Below, piece after piece: positions 26,621-36,888 of a stretch of DNA of 64,000 nucleotides. Both the position numbers and the translations under genes were made by a program. Every line of letters begins with the position of its first letter. Position 1 is the first letter of the stretch. This DNA is from Psychrobacter sp. Cmf 22.2. GTDB taxonomy: Bacteria; Pseudomonadota; Gammaproteobacteria; Pseudomonadales; Moraxellaceae. The notes under the pieces are model-generated. The model ran no database searches, had not been told where the DNA came from, and saw only the letters and a program-made list of their open reading frames with translations. Where the stretch lies: positions 124,001 to 188,000 of the forward strand of contig NZ_MRYA01000003.1 in assembly GCF_001921745.1 (NCBI RefSeq), read 5' to 3'.

Positions 26621-27184
26621 TTATGCATGACCAATATCACTACTAAGATAATCAAAATTGACACCGATTTTCTCAGCGGCAAGCTGCCAGCGCTCTTCAA
26701 ACGGTGTATCAAACAATAATGTTAAGTCGGCAGGGCATATTAACCAGTCACCACTTTCAAGCTCACGCTCAAGCTGTTTTTTGTTCCAGCTAGCATGTCC
26801 TAAACATAGCTGGTAGTGTCCAATGCCTTGTCCTGCAGCGATGCGCTGTAAGATATCTTGACTGGTGGTGATACAGACGTTCTCTGAGATGGCAAACGAC
26901 GATGCCCACTCAGGCTGACCCGTATGCAGTACAAATCCTACCTCAGGATACATCGGACCGCCTTCTAATGCTAAGTCTTCCATAATTTGAGGATTGGTCA
27001 CATCGATGCTTAAGTCTTCTAACAGCTTACCCACACGTGCCTGCTCAAGTGGACGGTTTACCATTAGCCCTAGTGCACCTTGTTTATCGTGGCGACAAAT
27101 GTAAATAAGCGCCCGCTCAAACCTTGGGTCTGACAAGTCAGGTGCGGCAATTAAGAAGTGATGGGTCAAATTAGCTTTGGACAT
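26621..27184 (-). CDS. YqgE/AlgH family protein
   Basis: A 187-residue YqgE (UPF0301) protein, recognised by [58 protein letters not shown] and [21 protein letters not shown]. The biochemical role is unsettled. In most Gammaproteobacteria it precedes ruvX/yqgF, as here. The chosen ATG (27184, [10 protein letters not shown]) fits the family N-terminus; the frame is open to a GTG at 27217. Confidence 0.92.
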   Translation of the reverse strand: MSKANLTHHFLIAAPDLSDPRFERALIYICRHDKQGALGLMVNRPLEQARVGKLLEDLSIDVTNPQIMEDLALEGGPMYPEVGFVLHTGQPEWASSFAISENVCITTSQDILQRIAAGQGIGHYQLCLGHASWNKKQLERELESGDWLICPADLTLLFDTPFEERWQLAAEKIGVNFDYLSSDIGHA

Positions 27185-27345
27185 AGAGACAAATGCAATA
27201 TAAAAAAGGTGAGACACTACTATATGGTGATACTAAACAAAAAAGCAATATAGAAATGACGTGTGAGCACAATCAATGGACGTAAAACATGAGCTGATGT
27301 TTTATCAGTATTTTTAAGATGAGGTCACGCTTTAGCAGCAGACTT

Positions 27346-29025
27346 TTACTTAATGCCAGTCAATAAACTACGTGCATGGTCACGAGTGACATCAGTAATG
27401 GTAACACCGCCTGACATACGTGCCAGCTCATTTACCTGCGCATCTTTGGTCAAAATTATAAGCTCACTTTGCGTCTGCTCATTATGATGTTTTTGCACCA
27501 TGATATGCTGATGCGCTTGGGCGGCGACTTGAGCTTGATGGGTAATCGCTAACAGTTGTTGTGTCTGTCCAAGGCTGCGCAGTAATTCACCCACCACTTG
27601 GGCAGTACCGCCACTGATACCGACATCCACCTCATCAAAGACTAGCATCGGTTTGGCAGCATTGTTGTCAGAACTCGTCGCTTGCAATACTTGCATGACC
27701 AGCGCCATGCGCGATAGCTCACCACCTGAGGCAATTTTATGTAGCGGCTGCATCGGCATACCGACGTTGGCGCTAAACAATAGGTCAATATCATAACAAC
27801 CTTGCGCATTATAAAGATTGGAGCTTGTCCTTTTAGTAAAAACAAACTCACAGCGAGCGTTAGGCAAAGCAAGGGGCTGCAGTTGCTGAACAAGCTGCTC
27901 ACTAATGACAGGTGCCGCTTTTGAACGGCTGTCATTTAACTTGGTCGCAAGCTGCAGGTACGCTTGCCAAGCATCTTCGATTTGTGCAGCTAGCACATCA
28001 CTACTAGGCTCGTTTTCTAACTGTTCTAACTGCTGCTGCCAAACATTGGCTTCAGAGATCAAATCTTTTGCCGGTAAATTATGTTTGCGCGATAGACGAT
28101 GACCAAGGCTTATAAGGCTGTCCAAGGTTTGCAAACGTTCAGGATCAGGGAGTTGTTGTTCGGCATAGTCTGTGAGTAGGGCAGTCACTTCAGTGATCTG
28201 CTGCTGCGCGAGATGTAGTTGCTCTGAGGCTTGCCCAAAGGTTTGGCTGACACCTATTTGATGGTCACACAGTTTGATCGCCTGACCAAGTAAGGTCATC
28301 ACGTCAGGCTCGTCGCTATCGTTATCGAGTAAGTGTAAACCATGACTGGCCTCTGTCATTAAGGCTTCAATATTAGATAGCTCTTCATGCTCAGCTTCGA
28401 CATCATGATAGTCGACAGCCAATAATGGTGCAATGTCAGCCAATTGGTTTTGTAGCAATTGAATACGGTCTTGGCGCTGAGCTTCGCGGCTAGCAATCTC
28501 ATCCGCTTGACGTTTTAGCTGCTGATAGTGCTGGTAACTGCTCGCTGTTTGTGCTGCTAGGGAAGTTAATTTTGCCATCTCATCAAGCCATTGCACCACA
28601 AATTGCGGCTTTAGTAGTGCTTGCTGAGCATGCTGACTATGAATGTTGACGAGCAATGCCCCCAAGCTTTTCAATTCTGCTAAGCTCACAGGTGTCCCAT
28701 TCAGCCATGCTTTTGAGCGTCCGCTATTACTAAGCTGTCGACGAATCAATACTTCAGGGTCATCTAGAGAGCGCTCATGCTTAATAAACCAATCAGTCAC
28801 AAGGGTATTATCTGCCACATCAAACTGCGCATAGATATCGGCATGAGCAGCGCCATGTCTGACCATTGCACTGTCTGCGCGTTCACCGATACAAAGCGAT
28901 AATGCATCTAGTAGCAACGACTTTCCTGCTCCTGTCTCACCAGTAATGACATTAAATCCCTCAGCCATGCTCAGCTCATGTTCAGCAATCAGCGCAAACT
29001 GATATAAGGTTAACGATAGAAGCAT
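27346..29025 (-). CDS. recN: DNA repair protein RecN
   Basis: SMC-like ATPase involved in double-strand-break repair. The 559 residues include an N-terminal Walker A (ITGETGAGKSLLLDAL), a long central coiled coil (about 150-350) broken by a short hinge, and a C-terminal head with SGGELSRMALVMQVL (signature), VFDEVDVGISGGTAQVVG (Walker B) and LLAITHQAQVAAQAH. LexA control is common for recN, but I did not find a convincing operator upstream. Confidence 0.95.
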   Translation of the reverse strand: MLLSLTLYQFALIAEHELSMAEGFNVITGETGAGKSLLLDALSLCIGERADSAMVRHGAAHADIYAQFDVADNTLVTDWFIKHERSLDDPEVLIRRQLSNSGRSKAWLNGTPVSLAELKSLGALLVNIHSQHAQQALLKPQFVVQWLDEMAKLTSLAAQTASSYQHYQQLKRQADEIASREAQRQDRIQLLQNQLADIAPLLAVDYHDVEAEHEELSNIEALMTEASHGLHLLDNDSDEPDVMTLLGQAIKLCDHQIGVSQTFGQASEQLHLAQQQITEVTALLTDYAEQQLPDPERLQTLDSLISLGHRLSRKHNLPAKDLISEANVWQQQLEQLENEPSSDVLAAQIEDAWQAYLQLATKLNDSRSKAAPVISEQLVQQLQPLALPNARCEFVFTKRTSSNLYNAQGCYDIDLLFSANVGMPMQPLHKIASGGELSRMALVMQVLQATSSDNNAAKPMLVFDEVDVGISGGTAQVVGELLRSLGQTQQLLAITHQAQVAAQAHQHIMVQKHHNEQTQSELIILTKDAQVNELARMSGGVTITDVTRDHARSLLTGIK

Positions 29026-29550
29026 TGAAGTCTCTCATGGTCGGCAATTGGCATTGGTAATCTTAATTAGACTAGCGATAAGGCTTGTGAAAAGCAACTG
29101 CGTTTGGTGTCTTATTTTAAACTAATGAACGGCTTGGCTGTCGGTAATAAATCTACCAAATTATACCAATATTAGTATACACAGCAATTGCTCAAGAATT
29201 CTAATATAGGGTAAGGTTGATTAATAGATAATATTTTCAGCAGTGCTGTAACAAACTTTTTAGATATAATGTGGTAGCATAAACTCACTTAATCACAAAC
29301 TTGAGCCACAGTCTCTACACATACTTGTTTGATGAGTATCAAATTTGCATGGCAGAAAACTTGGTTCATAAGTGGTTGAGTTATTAAACCGATAACATAA
29401 TATACTTATCTAAGAACAACTATTTTAAGAATAACTATGTTAAAAGCAGTTGTTTTAAAATAAGCTATGTTAAGAATAAAGGTTTAAACTGTAATGTCAT
29501 AAGACACTTATTTTTTAGTTTAGTAATAATTATTTGATAAGGAAGCCACT
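29026..29550. other. Divergent intergenic region with short AT-rich repeats
   Basis: Spacer between divergent recN and ppnP. Around 29410-29485 the sequence contains imperfect reiterations of AAGAATAACTATGTTAA-like units. No RNA gene or terminator was recognised. Confidence 0.45.
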
Positions 29551-29886
29551 ATGTCAGCGGCACAATATACTAACGTAACGGTCAACGCTCAGGCTACAGT
29601 AACATATGATGGGCGCTGCTCCAGCCATACCATTATGTTTGAAGATGGTCGACATAAAACATTGGGTGTCATTTTGCCTTGTGACAATACTGTTGAGCGA
29701 TACCATTTTAGTACCAATACTTCAGAGCGTATCGAGATTATTAGCGGTGAATGCGAAGTCAAAATAGAGGGTGACGAGGAGTTTAGCTATTATCGTGCTG
29801 GTCAATCGTTTGTGGTTGAAGGCAATAGTAGTTTCACTCTACGTACTGAAGAGATTGTACAGTATGTCTGCCATTTAGAAGGCTAG
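29551..29886 (+). CDS. ppnP: Pyrimidine/purine nucleoside phosphorylase PpnP
   Basis: A 111-residue single cupin of the PpnP (YaiE, DUF1255) family, which splits several nucleosides with phosphate to free base and ribose-1-phosphate. Matching segments are CSSHTIMFEDGRHKTLGVIL, ERIEIISGECEVKI and YRAGQSFVVEGNSSFTLR, ending VQYVCHLEG. It has about 17 more N-terminal residues than E. coli PpnP. The start follows AAGGAAGCC. Monocistronic or weakly linked to rlmB 118 bp downstream. Confidence 0.9.
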   Translation: MSAAQYTNVTVNAQATVTYDGRCSSHTIMFEDGRHKTLGVILPCDNTVERYHFSTNTSERIEIISGECEVKIEGDEEFSYYRAGQSFVVEGNSSFTLRTEEIVQYVCHLEG

Positions 29887-30004
29887 TATTAAATAGGCAG
29901 GTATAAATCTATTATAATCACAGTTGTTAAGTTTTTTTACAAACATCGTGATATCCCAATTCATATCATATTAGCGATATTCAATTCTTATTAGTAGGCC
30001 TATT

Positions 30005-30775
30005 ATGGCAAAACCCAGTTACTTCTATGGTATTCATGCCATTGATGCTTTACTTGAGCATCGTTCGCTCGATGCTTTGAGCTTATTTGTGCAACAAGGG
30101 CGCGAAAACGACAGTCATGTCAAAGACATCATTGCGCAAGCCCAAGCAAATGGCATTAGTATGCAGCCAACGCAAAAAGATAAGCTTACGCAACTATGTG
30201 GTAGTCCGCAGCATCAAGGGGTTGTATTGCATGCTCGTCCACTGGGATTTGCAGATGAAGGCATATTAGATAATATCATCGGACGCGATCAATGTTTATT
30301 GCTGGTACTTGATCAAATTACTGATGCGCATAATTTTGGTGCCTGTTTACGTACAGCAGTCGCAATGGGCGTGGATGCAGTGGTCTGTCCGAAGCACCAT
30401 GCAGCAAGTTTGACTCCGACGGTAGCTAAAGTATCGGTAGGCGCAGCTGAGATGATGCCTATCATTAGTGTGACTAATTTAGCACGTACGCTCACGCACA
30501 TTAAGGATGCCGGCGTTTTTGTATTCGGTACAGCCCTAAATGAAAAAGCCAAGCCTCTACACGCGGCTGACTTAACAGGAAAGACGGCTTTAATTATGGG
30601 ATCAGAGGGCGAGGGTATGCGCCGGTTGACTACAGAGAGCTGTGATGAGCTGGTGTACATTCCAATGTCAGGAAACGAGCATGGCAATTTACAAAGTCTT
30701 AACGTAAGTGTGGCTACTGGTATGGCGCTCTACGAAGTTAATCGGCAGCGTACTTTAGCTGCTGGGCAAGCTTGA
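30005..30775 (+). CDS. rlmB: 23S rRNA (guanosine-2251 2'-O)-methyltransferase
   Basis: SPOUT-class enzyme that methylates G2251 in the peptidyl-transferase P loop of 23S rRNA. An L30e-like N-terminal substrate-binding domain (about 1-80) is followed by the trefoil-knot domain with motif 1 LDQITDAHNFGACLRTA, motif 2 IMGSEGEGMRRLT and motif 3 IPMSGNEHGNLQSLNVSVA. Length 256 is normal. Its last 38 bp overlap the 3' end of coaE tail-to-tail. Confidence 0.94.
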   Translation: MAKPSYFYGIHAIDALLEHRSLDALSLFVQQGRENDSHVKDIIAQAQANGISMQPTQKDKLTQLCGSPQHQGVVLHARPLGFADEGILDNIIGRDQCLLLVLDQITDAHNFGACLRTAVAMGVDAVVCPKHHAASLTPTVAKVSVGAAEMMPIISVTNLARTLTHIKDAGVFVFGTALNEKAKPLHAADLTGKTALIMGSEGEGMRRLTTESCDELVYIPMSGNEHGNLQSLNVSVATGMALYEVNRQRTLAAGQA

Positions 30776-31421
30776 GGTATTTCTGGTGTAGTGGCTCTAG
30801 CTGTTGATGTAAGCTTGCTAAATCTTTTTCATTTACCACCAAATCATCAGCATGGCGATTGCGTTCAGTACGGTGAAGTTGGTTTGCCATGATGGCTTTT
30901 ATCTTCACCATACTTTGTTCATCACGCAGACTTGCACGCGCAAGTTGCGTCTCCTCATCTACATCAATTACTAAAATACGCTGGCATAAGTTAGCAAGCC
31001 CTGCTTCTGCAGCTTCAATAAGCAGTGGCGCTGATAATATGATATAGGGTGAAGTGCTTGCTGCTAGCTGTTGTTTTGCAGCTTCGCGAATAGCAGGATG
31101 GGTAATCGCTTCAAGATCAATAAGCGCGGCAGGATTAGCAAATACATGGGTACGTACAGCTGCCCGGTCCATATGACCTTCTGCATCAACTACCCATTCA
31201 CCAAGCTTTTTTTGAATCTTACGTAGAGTAGGACTGCCTTTTTTTACTACTTCATGAGCAATCACGTCAGCATCAATGATATCAATTCCTTGTGCTGCAA
31301 ACCAATCACTAGCCGCAGACTTACCACTACCAATCCCGCCCGTTAACCCAACCACTAAGGTTTTGTTTTGTATTTTAGCCTGCTGGCGTTCATGTATAGG
31401 CATTTCAGAATATATTGACAT
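30738..31421 (-). CDS. coaE: Dephospho-CoA kinase
   Basis: Last step of coenzyme A synthesis: phosphorylation of the 3'-OH of dephospho-CoA. P-loop GLTGGIGSGKSAASDWFA (about 25-42), then DIIDADVIAHEVV, THPAIREAAKQQL, LLIEA and RASLRDEQS. About 20 extra residues precede the usual GLTGG start. It follows pilD (160-bp gap) on the same strand, as in the pilBCD-coaE order of many Gammaproteobacteria. Its 3' end overlaps rlmB by 38 bp. Confidence 0.94.
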   Translation of the reverse strand: MSIYSEMPIHERQQAKIQNKTLVVGLTGGIGSGKSAASDWFAAQGIDIIDADVIAHEVVKKGSPTLRKIQKKLGEWVVDAEGHMDRAAVRTHVFANPAALIDLEAITHPAIREAAKQQLAASTSPYIILSAPLLIEAAEAGLANLCQRILVIDVDEETQLARASLRDEQSMVKIKAIMANQLHRTERNRHADDLVVNEKDLASLHQQLEPLHQKYLKLAQQLKYAAD

Positions 31422-31581
31422 AACTGTGACTTATTGGCTCGTAAGTTGGTAGAAAAGACAATTGAATACCTTAGTATTCATAACTTAGCTAATATTATTA
31501 AGCAATTGTCTCGAACTTACTAGCTTAACGCGTACCTCTAATAAAGATATAAGCATTAGTTTGTTATATTGTAATTCTATA

Positions 31582-32481
31582 TTAAACATACATATTCAAA
31601 TACCAATTAACGATATTAGAGCCATAAAGGAGGGCAACGATACCAGCGATCGCGATATAAGGTCCAAAAGCAAAAGGCTGACTCTCTCCGTGCCTTTTCA
31701 TCAAAATGATACCGACAATTGAGCCTAGTAAAGAAGATAAAAGAATAATCAACGGCAGCATCATAGGTCCAAGCCAAGCTCCTAATACTGCTAGTAGCTT
31801 AAAATCTCCTTGTCCCATACCATGTTTTTTGGTGATGAGATAAAACACCTTGACCACTATCCATAACGACAAAAATCCTAGCAGCAATCCCCAAATCGAT
31901 TGGGTAGGAGAGACAAACCAGCCTTGAGAGTTCACTGCCAAGCCAAGCCCTGCTAATGGAAAAGTCAGTCGATCAGGTAGTAGCTGCGTATCAAAATCGA
32001 TACCAGTTAAGGCAATCAATGTCCATACCAAGATAAGAGCAGACAATCCAGCAGCTGTGACGCCAAATTGATAAATAACCAATGCTGATAGTAGCGCAGT
32101 GACTAGCTCTACGATAGGATAGCGTATACCAATCGCTGCACTACAATCAGAGCAACGTCCACGTAGTACAAGCCAACTTATTAAGGGTATATTCTCATAC
32201 CATTTTATTTGATGCGCACAATGAGGGCAGCGTGATGCTGGTCTACTCAAAGTAATCGGTGTATCTTTCGTCGTAATATCCATTATCGTTTTAGTAGGCT
32301 CATGTGGTATATCTACTTGCTGAAACATAAACTGACTGCATTCTTGTCGCCAGCTATAAATCATCATAAGCGGTATACGATGAATCACTACATTCAAAAA
32401 ACTGCCTATACATAGCCCTAATATTGCAAATACAACGAGTGCCAAGGTCATATTACTTTGTAATAACTCTAACAATTGCAT
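31582..32481 (-). CDS. pilD: Type IV prepilin peptidase PilD
   Basis: Inner-membrane aspartic protease and N-methyltransferase that cleaves and methylates prepilins. It has the GSFLNVVIHRIP motif, two CxxC pairs of the N-terminal cytoplasmic zinc loop (RCPHCAHQ and GRCSDCS), and the two catalytic Asp regions (GIDFDTQLLPDRLT and GMGQGDFKLLAVLGAWLG), within about eight membrane helices. About 15 extra residues precede the first CxxC. The ATG at 32481 is preferred over a TTG one codon upstream. It begins 7 bp after pilC. Confidence 0.94.
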   Translation of the reverse strand: MQLLELLQSNMTLALVVFAILGLCIGSFLNVVIHRIPLMMIYSWRQECSQFMFQQVDIPHEPTKTIMDITTKDTPITLSRPASRCPHCAHQIKWYENIPLISWLVLRGRCSDCSAAIGIRYPIVELVTALLSALVIYQFGVTAAGLSALILVWTLIALTGIDFDTQLLPDRLTFPLAGLGLAVNSQGWFVSPTQSIWGLLLGFLSLWIVVKVFYLITKKHGMGQGDFKLLAVLGAWLGPMMLPLIILLSSLLGSIVGIILMKRHGESQPFAFGPYIAIAGIVALLYGSNIVNWYLNMYV

Positions 32482-32488
32482 CAATTTG

Positions 32489-33712
32489 CTACCCTACTAC
32501 TGAACCCATTTGGAAGATTGGTAAGTACATGGCAATGACCAAACCACCTACTAAAACCCCTAGCACCGCCATGATCAATGGTTCCATCAAGCTGGTCAAA
32601 CCATCAACAGCGTTATCGACTTCGTTTTCATAATACACTGCTACCTTGTCAAGCATCTCTTCTAAGCTACCTGATTCTTCACCAATACCGACCATTTGAA
32701 TCGCTAGGCTTGGGAACAGGTTGGTCGTACGTATCGAAAACTGTAATTGTTGACCAGTTGAAACATCATTTTTAATCTGTTGAATGGCATCATAAAATAC
32801 CACATTATTAGCGGCGCCTGCGGTAGAGTCTAAAGCATCAATCAATGGTACACCAGCAGCAAAGGTAGTAGACAGTGTACGCGCGAAACGGGCGATAACA
32901 GCTTGGTAAGCGATATTGCCAAATATAGGTGCCTTTAAAGTAGCACGGTCAAGAAAATCGCGGAACTTTTTAGAGCGTTTTTTGGCTTCTGTAAAGCTAA
33001 CAATACTACCACCAATGGCTATTATAAGAATAAACCACCATGCCTGCATCCAGTCTGACATACCGACAACCATCTGCGTAAAAGCGGGTAGTTCTGCACC
33101 AAAAGATTCAAATAGACCCGAGAAAACAGGAACTACCTTAATCAGTAGGATGATGGTGACGATTATAGCTACTACGATTACAGCGATAGGGTATTTCATG
33201 GCTTTTTTGATTTTGGCTTTAAGTAGCTCGCTTTTTTCTTTGTAAGTGGCGACACGTTCAAGCATAGTCTCAAGTGCGCCTGATTGCTCACCAGAGTCTA
33301 CAAGAGAGCAAAATAGATCGTCAAAATAACGTGGATGCCTACGTAGCGCAGAAGCAAAAGTACCGCCAGCTTCAATGTCCGTTTTGATTTGCAGTACCAA
33401 CTCTTTCATACTCGGATTATCTAACGAATCCGCGACAATTTCAAACGATTGAGTCAAAGGGACGCCAGCCTTCATCATAGTAGCTAATTGACGCGCAAAA
33501 ATAGCGATATCAATGGGCTTAATCGCTTTTTTTACCGTGAACAAGGGCTTAGGTTTTTTCTTGATTGTTTTGACTGTGATACCTTGTTTACGCAGCGTCG
33601 CTTTTGCAATCTCTAAACTGCGACCTGTGGTTTCACCTTTGATTTTCTGTCCACGCCGATTGACTCCATCATAGACAAAGTCTAATAGCATGTCAGTCTT
33701 AGCTTGTGCCAT
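32489..33712 (-). CDS. pilC: Type IV pilus inner-membrane platform protein PilC
   Basis: GspF/PilC family platform that couples the assembly ATPases to pilin polymerisation. Two T2SSF domains (about 70-195 and 275-397) each end in membrane helices. The first contains FARQLATMMKAGVPLTQSFE and the second its paralogue FARTLSTTFAAGVPLIDAL. Length 407 is typical. Start: GAGGGTAAAGAC before the ATG. It lies between pilB and pilD. Confidence 0.95.
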   Translation of the reverse strand: MAQAKTDMLLDFVYDGVNRRGQKIKGETTGRSLEIAKATLRKQGITVKTIKKKPKPLFTVKKAIKPIDIAIFARQLATMMKAGVPLTQSFEIVADSLDNPSMKELVLQIKTDIEAGGTFASALRRHPRYFDDLFCSLVDSGEQSGALETMLERVATYKEKSELLKAKIKKAMKYPIAVIVVAIIVTIILLIKVVPVFSGLFESFGAELPAFTQMVVGMSDWMQAWWFILIIAIGGSIVSFTEAKKRSKKFRDFLDRATLKAPIFGNIAYQAVIARFARTLSTTFAAGVPLIDALDSTAGAANNVVFYDAIQQIKNDVSTGQQLQFSIRTTNLFPSLAIQMVGIGEESGSLEEMLDKVAVYYENEVDNAVDGLTSLMEPLIMAVLGVLVGGLVIAMYLPIFQMGSVVG

Positions 33713-33832
33713 GTCTTTACCCTCAAGTGTTTCGTAATCTATATGTTTTAATCAGCGTTGTTTAATAGGTATTTTTGAGATGGTTATTTAATCACTTTTC
33801 AGTCTTATACGATGACTGGCGCTGACTTACTA

Positions 33833-35536
33833 TTATTCAGAAGTAACTCGCATCATCTCTTGTATGCTAGTGACACCTTGGAGCACTTTTAAAATGCCTG
33901 AACGTCGCAAATCACGAAAACCGTTTTTGAGCGCGGCGTCTTTAATATCGATGGCATTACCGTCCTCCATAATGATACGTGAGATATTTGAGTCGACTTT
34001 CATGACTTCATAAATACCAACACGGCCTTTGTAGCCTTCGCGGCACTCGTTACAACCAACAGGTTCATAAATACTGTGGTTTGGATCATCTAAGTCAGCA
34101 TCAGTAAAGCCAAGCTCAAGTAAGCTCTGTCTTGGTACGTTAAGAGCGACCTTACAGTTTTTGCACAAGCGTCGTGCCAATCGCTGAGCAATAACTAAGT
34201 TGACAGAGGTGGCAATATTAAAGGATGCAACGCCCATATTCCGCAATCGAGTCAGGGTTTCAGGCGCTGAATTGGTATGGAGCGTTGAGAGCACCATATG
34301 ACCAGTCTGTGCCGCTTTAATGGCAATCTCAGCCGTCTCAAGATCACGAATCTCACCAACCATGACGATGTCTGGATCTTGACGCAAAAACGACTTTAGA
34401 GCATTAGAGAATGTCAGACCTACTTTTGAGTTGACATTAACCTGATTAATGCCCTCAAGATTAATTTCAACAGGATCTTCTGCTGTAGAAATGTTGGTTG
34501 CTCCAGTATTTAAAATATTGATACCTGTGTACAACGATACCGTTTTACCTGAGCCTGTAGGGCCAGTAATCAGTAGCATACCCTGCGGTTTATGGAGTGC
34601 TTCTAAAAACATCTCTTTTTGATCAGGCTCATAGCCTAAAGCATCGATGCCAAGCTTTGCCGCTGAAGGATCTAGAATACGTAGTACGACTTTTTCACCA
34701 AATAGGGTTGGCAACGAGTTCACTCGGAAATCAATCGCTTTATTCTTAGATAGTTTGAGCTTAATACGGCCGTCTTGGGGTATTCGCCGCTCTGAGATAT
34801 CCATTTGCGACATAACTTTAAGACGAGCGGCAATCTTTCCTGCTAGTTGGACGGGTGGATTTGCTATTTTTTCCATCACACCATCGACGCGAAAACGCAC
34901 GCGATAAGACTTCTCATAGGGTTCAAAATGCAGATCAGACGCTCCCATACGAATGGCATCTACCAGCATTTTATTCACAAACTTCACAACAGGGGCTTCA
35001 TCCACACCGTCGGCAAGCGTGGTTTCACCGCTGTCACCCTCCTCGGTATCTTCAAAATCGACGCTTAAGTCGCTATCAGCGAAACTGTCAAAACTTTGCA
35101 TAGTGTCTGCATATACACTATCGATACGTTTTTTAAGCTTGTCTTCTTCGACTACCACTGTCTCAACTGATAGACGAGAGTTAAAGGCAATGGCATCTAT
35201 GGCATCAATACGAGTAGGGTCGCTTAAAGCCACGAATAGTCGCTGTCCGCGATTAAAGATAGGCAACGCATTAAACTTACGGACAATCTTTTCGTCTACC
35301 AAATCTTTTGGGATAACATCGTCACTGAGGACATTAAGGTCAAACAACGGATCGCCAAAAGACTGCGACATCAATTGAGCAAGTTGATAGGCATTGGCCA
35401 TATTATGCTCTACTAAATACGATACAAGACTGAGCTGCTGCTGCTTTGATTCAGTCTGTGCAGTTTGCATGTTTGCTTCGCTCACGATACCTGCATGAGT
35501 TAGCTGTTGTGCTAAACCGCCAAATGTAGTAGACAT
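33833..35536 (-). CDS. pilB: Type IV pilus assembly ATPase PilB
   Basis: Hexameric AAA-like motor for pilus extension. The 567-residue protein has an MshEN/GspE_N domain (about 1-150), an ATPase core with Walker A LITGPTGSGKTVSLY, Asp box TAEDPVEINLEGI, Walker B QDPDIVMVGEIRD and His box GHMVLSTLHTNSAPETL, and a tetracysteine zinc element (CKNC ... CNEC). Start: AGGAGAGAGG ahead of the ATG. First gene of pilB-pilC-pilD; 120 bp separate it from pilC. Confidence 0.96.
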   Translation of the reverse strand: MSTTFGGLAQQLTHAGIVSEANMQTAQTESKQQQLSLVSYLVEHNMANAYQLAQLMSQSFGDPLFDLNVLSDDVIPKDLVDEKIVRKFNALPIFNRGQRLFVALSDPTRIDAIDAIAFNSRLSVETVVVEEDKLKKRIDSVYADTMQSFDSFADSDLSVDFEDTEEGDSGETTLADGVDEAPVVKFVNKMLVDAIRMGASDLHFEPYEKSYRVRFRVDGVMEKIANPPVQLAGKIAARLKVMSQMDISERRIPQDGRIKLKLSKNKAIDFRVNSLPTLFGEKVVLRILDPSAAKLGIDALGYEPDQKEMFLEALHKPQGMLLITGPTGSGKTVSLYTGINILNTGATNISTAEDPVEINLEGINQVNVNSKVGLTFSNALKSFLRQDPDIVMVGEIRDLETAEIAIKAAQTGHMVLSTLHTNSAPETLTRLRNMGVASFNIATSVNLVIAQRLARRLCKNCKVALNVPRQSLLELGFTDADLDDPNHSIYEPVGCNECREGYKGRVGIYEVMKVDSNISRIIMEDGNAIDIKDAALKNGFRDLRRSGILKVLQGVTSIQEMMRVTSE

Positions 35537-35862
35537 TAACCTCTCTCCTTAATACTGCATATATGGCAAATATATAAGTTTTAGTCTTAAAGTTATTTGA
35601 TTTTTTGATTCGTTATTAATAAGCAAAGCAAGCTTATAAGTCGTGACTTATACTTTGGTTTAATAGGCTATTAATGTATATATGCAAGAAACATGACAGT
35701 TTGTCATTTAGTCCATAAAGAATAAAAAAGCTTATATGAGAATAAGAAGTGGTAGGTTATGGCACGATAACGACACTTATAACAGCATCGAAGAAATTTT
35801 TGCTATACTTACGCGCATATCAGCCATATTGACAACGACAAATGATAGAAGGTAGATAAGCC
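35537..35862. other. Divergent intergenic region
   Basis: AT-rich region between pilB and tpiA, expected to hold both promoters. A TATACT at 35809-35814 could be a -10 element of tpiA, but no good -35 is seen. Confidence 0.4.
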
Positions 35863-36681
35863 ATGCAAGCTTGGGTAATTGGAAACTGGAAACAAAATCC
35901 AGCAACGACTAAAGACGTTGATGCACTATTAGACACATTATTGACGGCTGTTGCTGATGACAATACCAGTAATGTTTGTCAGTTGATGGTAGCGCCTAGC
36001 TGCATACATCTAGCAAGTGTGAGCGCACGCTTGCAAAATACCTCTATACTGACTGCTGCCCAAGACATCAGTGCGCTTAGTGACAGTAGTGGAGCATATA
36101 CTGGAGATTGCTCAGCGCAGCAAGTCGTTGATGCAGGCGCGACATGGACGATACTAGGGCACTCTGAGCGCCGTCAATATCATCAAGAGTCTCATGAGAC
36201 ACTGTTAGACAAATTAAGTCATGCGTTTACGCAAGGCTTGGGTGTGGTGTACTGTATTGGCGAAACTCAAACTCAGTACGATAATAAGCAAACTTTTAGT
36301 GTATTAGACGATCAGTTAGCCGTAATAAAGGACTTACTTATCAAGAGTAAGGAACAAGCGCCTGAGCTTGTGCAGAGATTAGCGGAGCGTTTGATTATCG
36401 CTTATGAACCCGTTTGGGCGATTGGCACAGGCAAGGTTCCTACAGTGATGGAAGTAGAAGCTACTCATCAGCATATTAAAGAGACAGTCGCCAGTTTTGA
36501 TACGACGCTACCTGCGATGATGGTTTTATACGGCGGTAGCGTTAACACAGATAATGCTGATAGCTTTGCAGCCAGTCCTATGATAGACGGTGCATTGGTT
36601 GGCGGTGCATCATTAAAAGCAGATAGCTTTTTGGCGATTGCTCATGCTTTTGAGCAAGCTAAAAATAAAGAGACTTTATAA
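35863..36681 (+). CDS. tpiA: Triose-phosphate isomerase
   Basis: Glycolytic TIM-barrel enzyme interconverting dihydroxyacetone phosphate and glyceraldehyde 3-phosphate. Key parts are intact: GNWKQNP (catalytic Lys), LGHSERRQ (catalytic His), [15 protein letters not shown] (catalytic Glu and phosphate loop), and [11 protein letters not shown] and [10 protein letters not shown] near the end. At 272 residues it is about 17 longer than E. coli TpiA. It lies upstream of secG, a common tpiA-secG arrangement, but a separate promoter precedes secG. Confidence 0.95.
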   Translation: MQAWVIGNWKQNPATTKDVDALLDTLLTAVADDNTSNVCQLMVAPSCIHLASVSARLQNTSILTAAQDISALSDSSGAYTGDCSAQQVVDAGATWTILGHSERRQYHQESHETLLDKLSHAFTQGLGVVYCIGETQTQYDNKQTFSVLDDQLAVIKDLLIKSKEQAPELVQRLAERLIIAYEPVWAIGTGKVPTVMEVEATHQHIKETVASFDTTLPAMMVLYGGSVNTDNADSFAASPMIDGALVGGASLKADSFLAIAHAFEQAKNKETL

Positions 36682-36754
36682 TAATTAGCTACTAAGTTTA
36701 TTTACTCAGATTATGTATTAGGCAGAAAGCTTTTATCAGTCATTAAAAGTGGGT

Positions 36755-36783
36755 TTAACAGTGCCCTTGCAATCGTGTACAAT
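36755..36783 (+). promoter_or_regulatory. Sigma-70 promoter upstream of secG
   Basis: TTAACA and TACAAT separated by 17 bp, each one base off the sigma-70 consensus, about 105 bp before the secG start. It would allow secG to be transcribed independently of tpiA. Confidence 0.5.
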
Positions 36784-36888
36784 GCGCCTTATTTATTCTT
36801 ATTACAGTTGCATCTTATTATGGTGCTATGATTTTAGTACTAAATAGTAAGAGTTAACTTTCGTTATTCGTCGGCAAAAGAGGCCACC

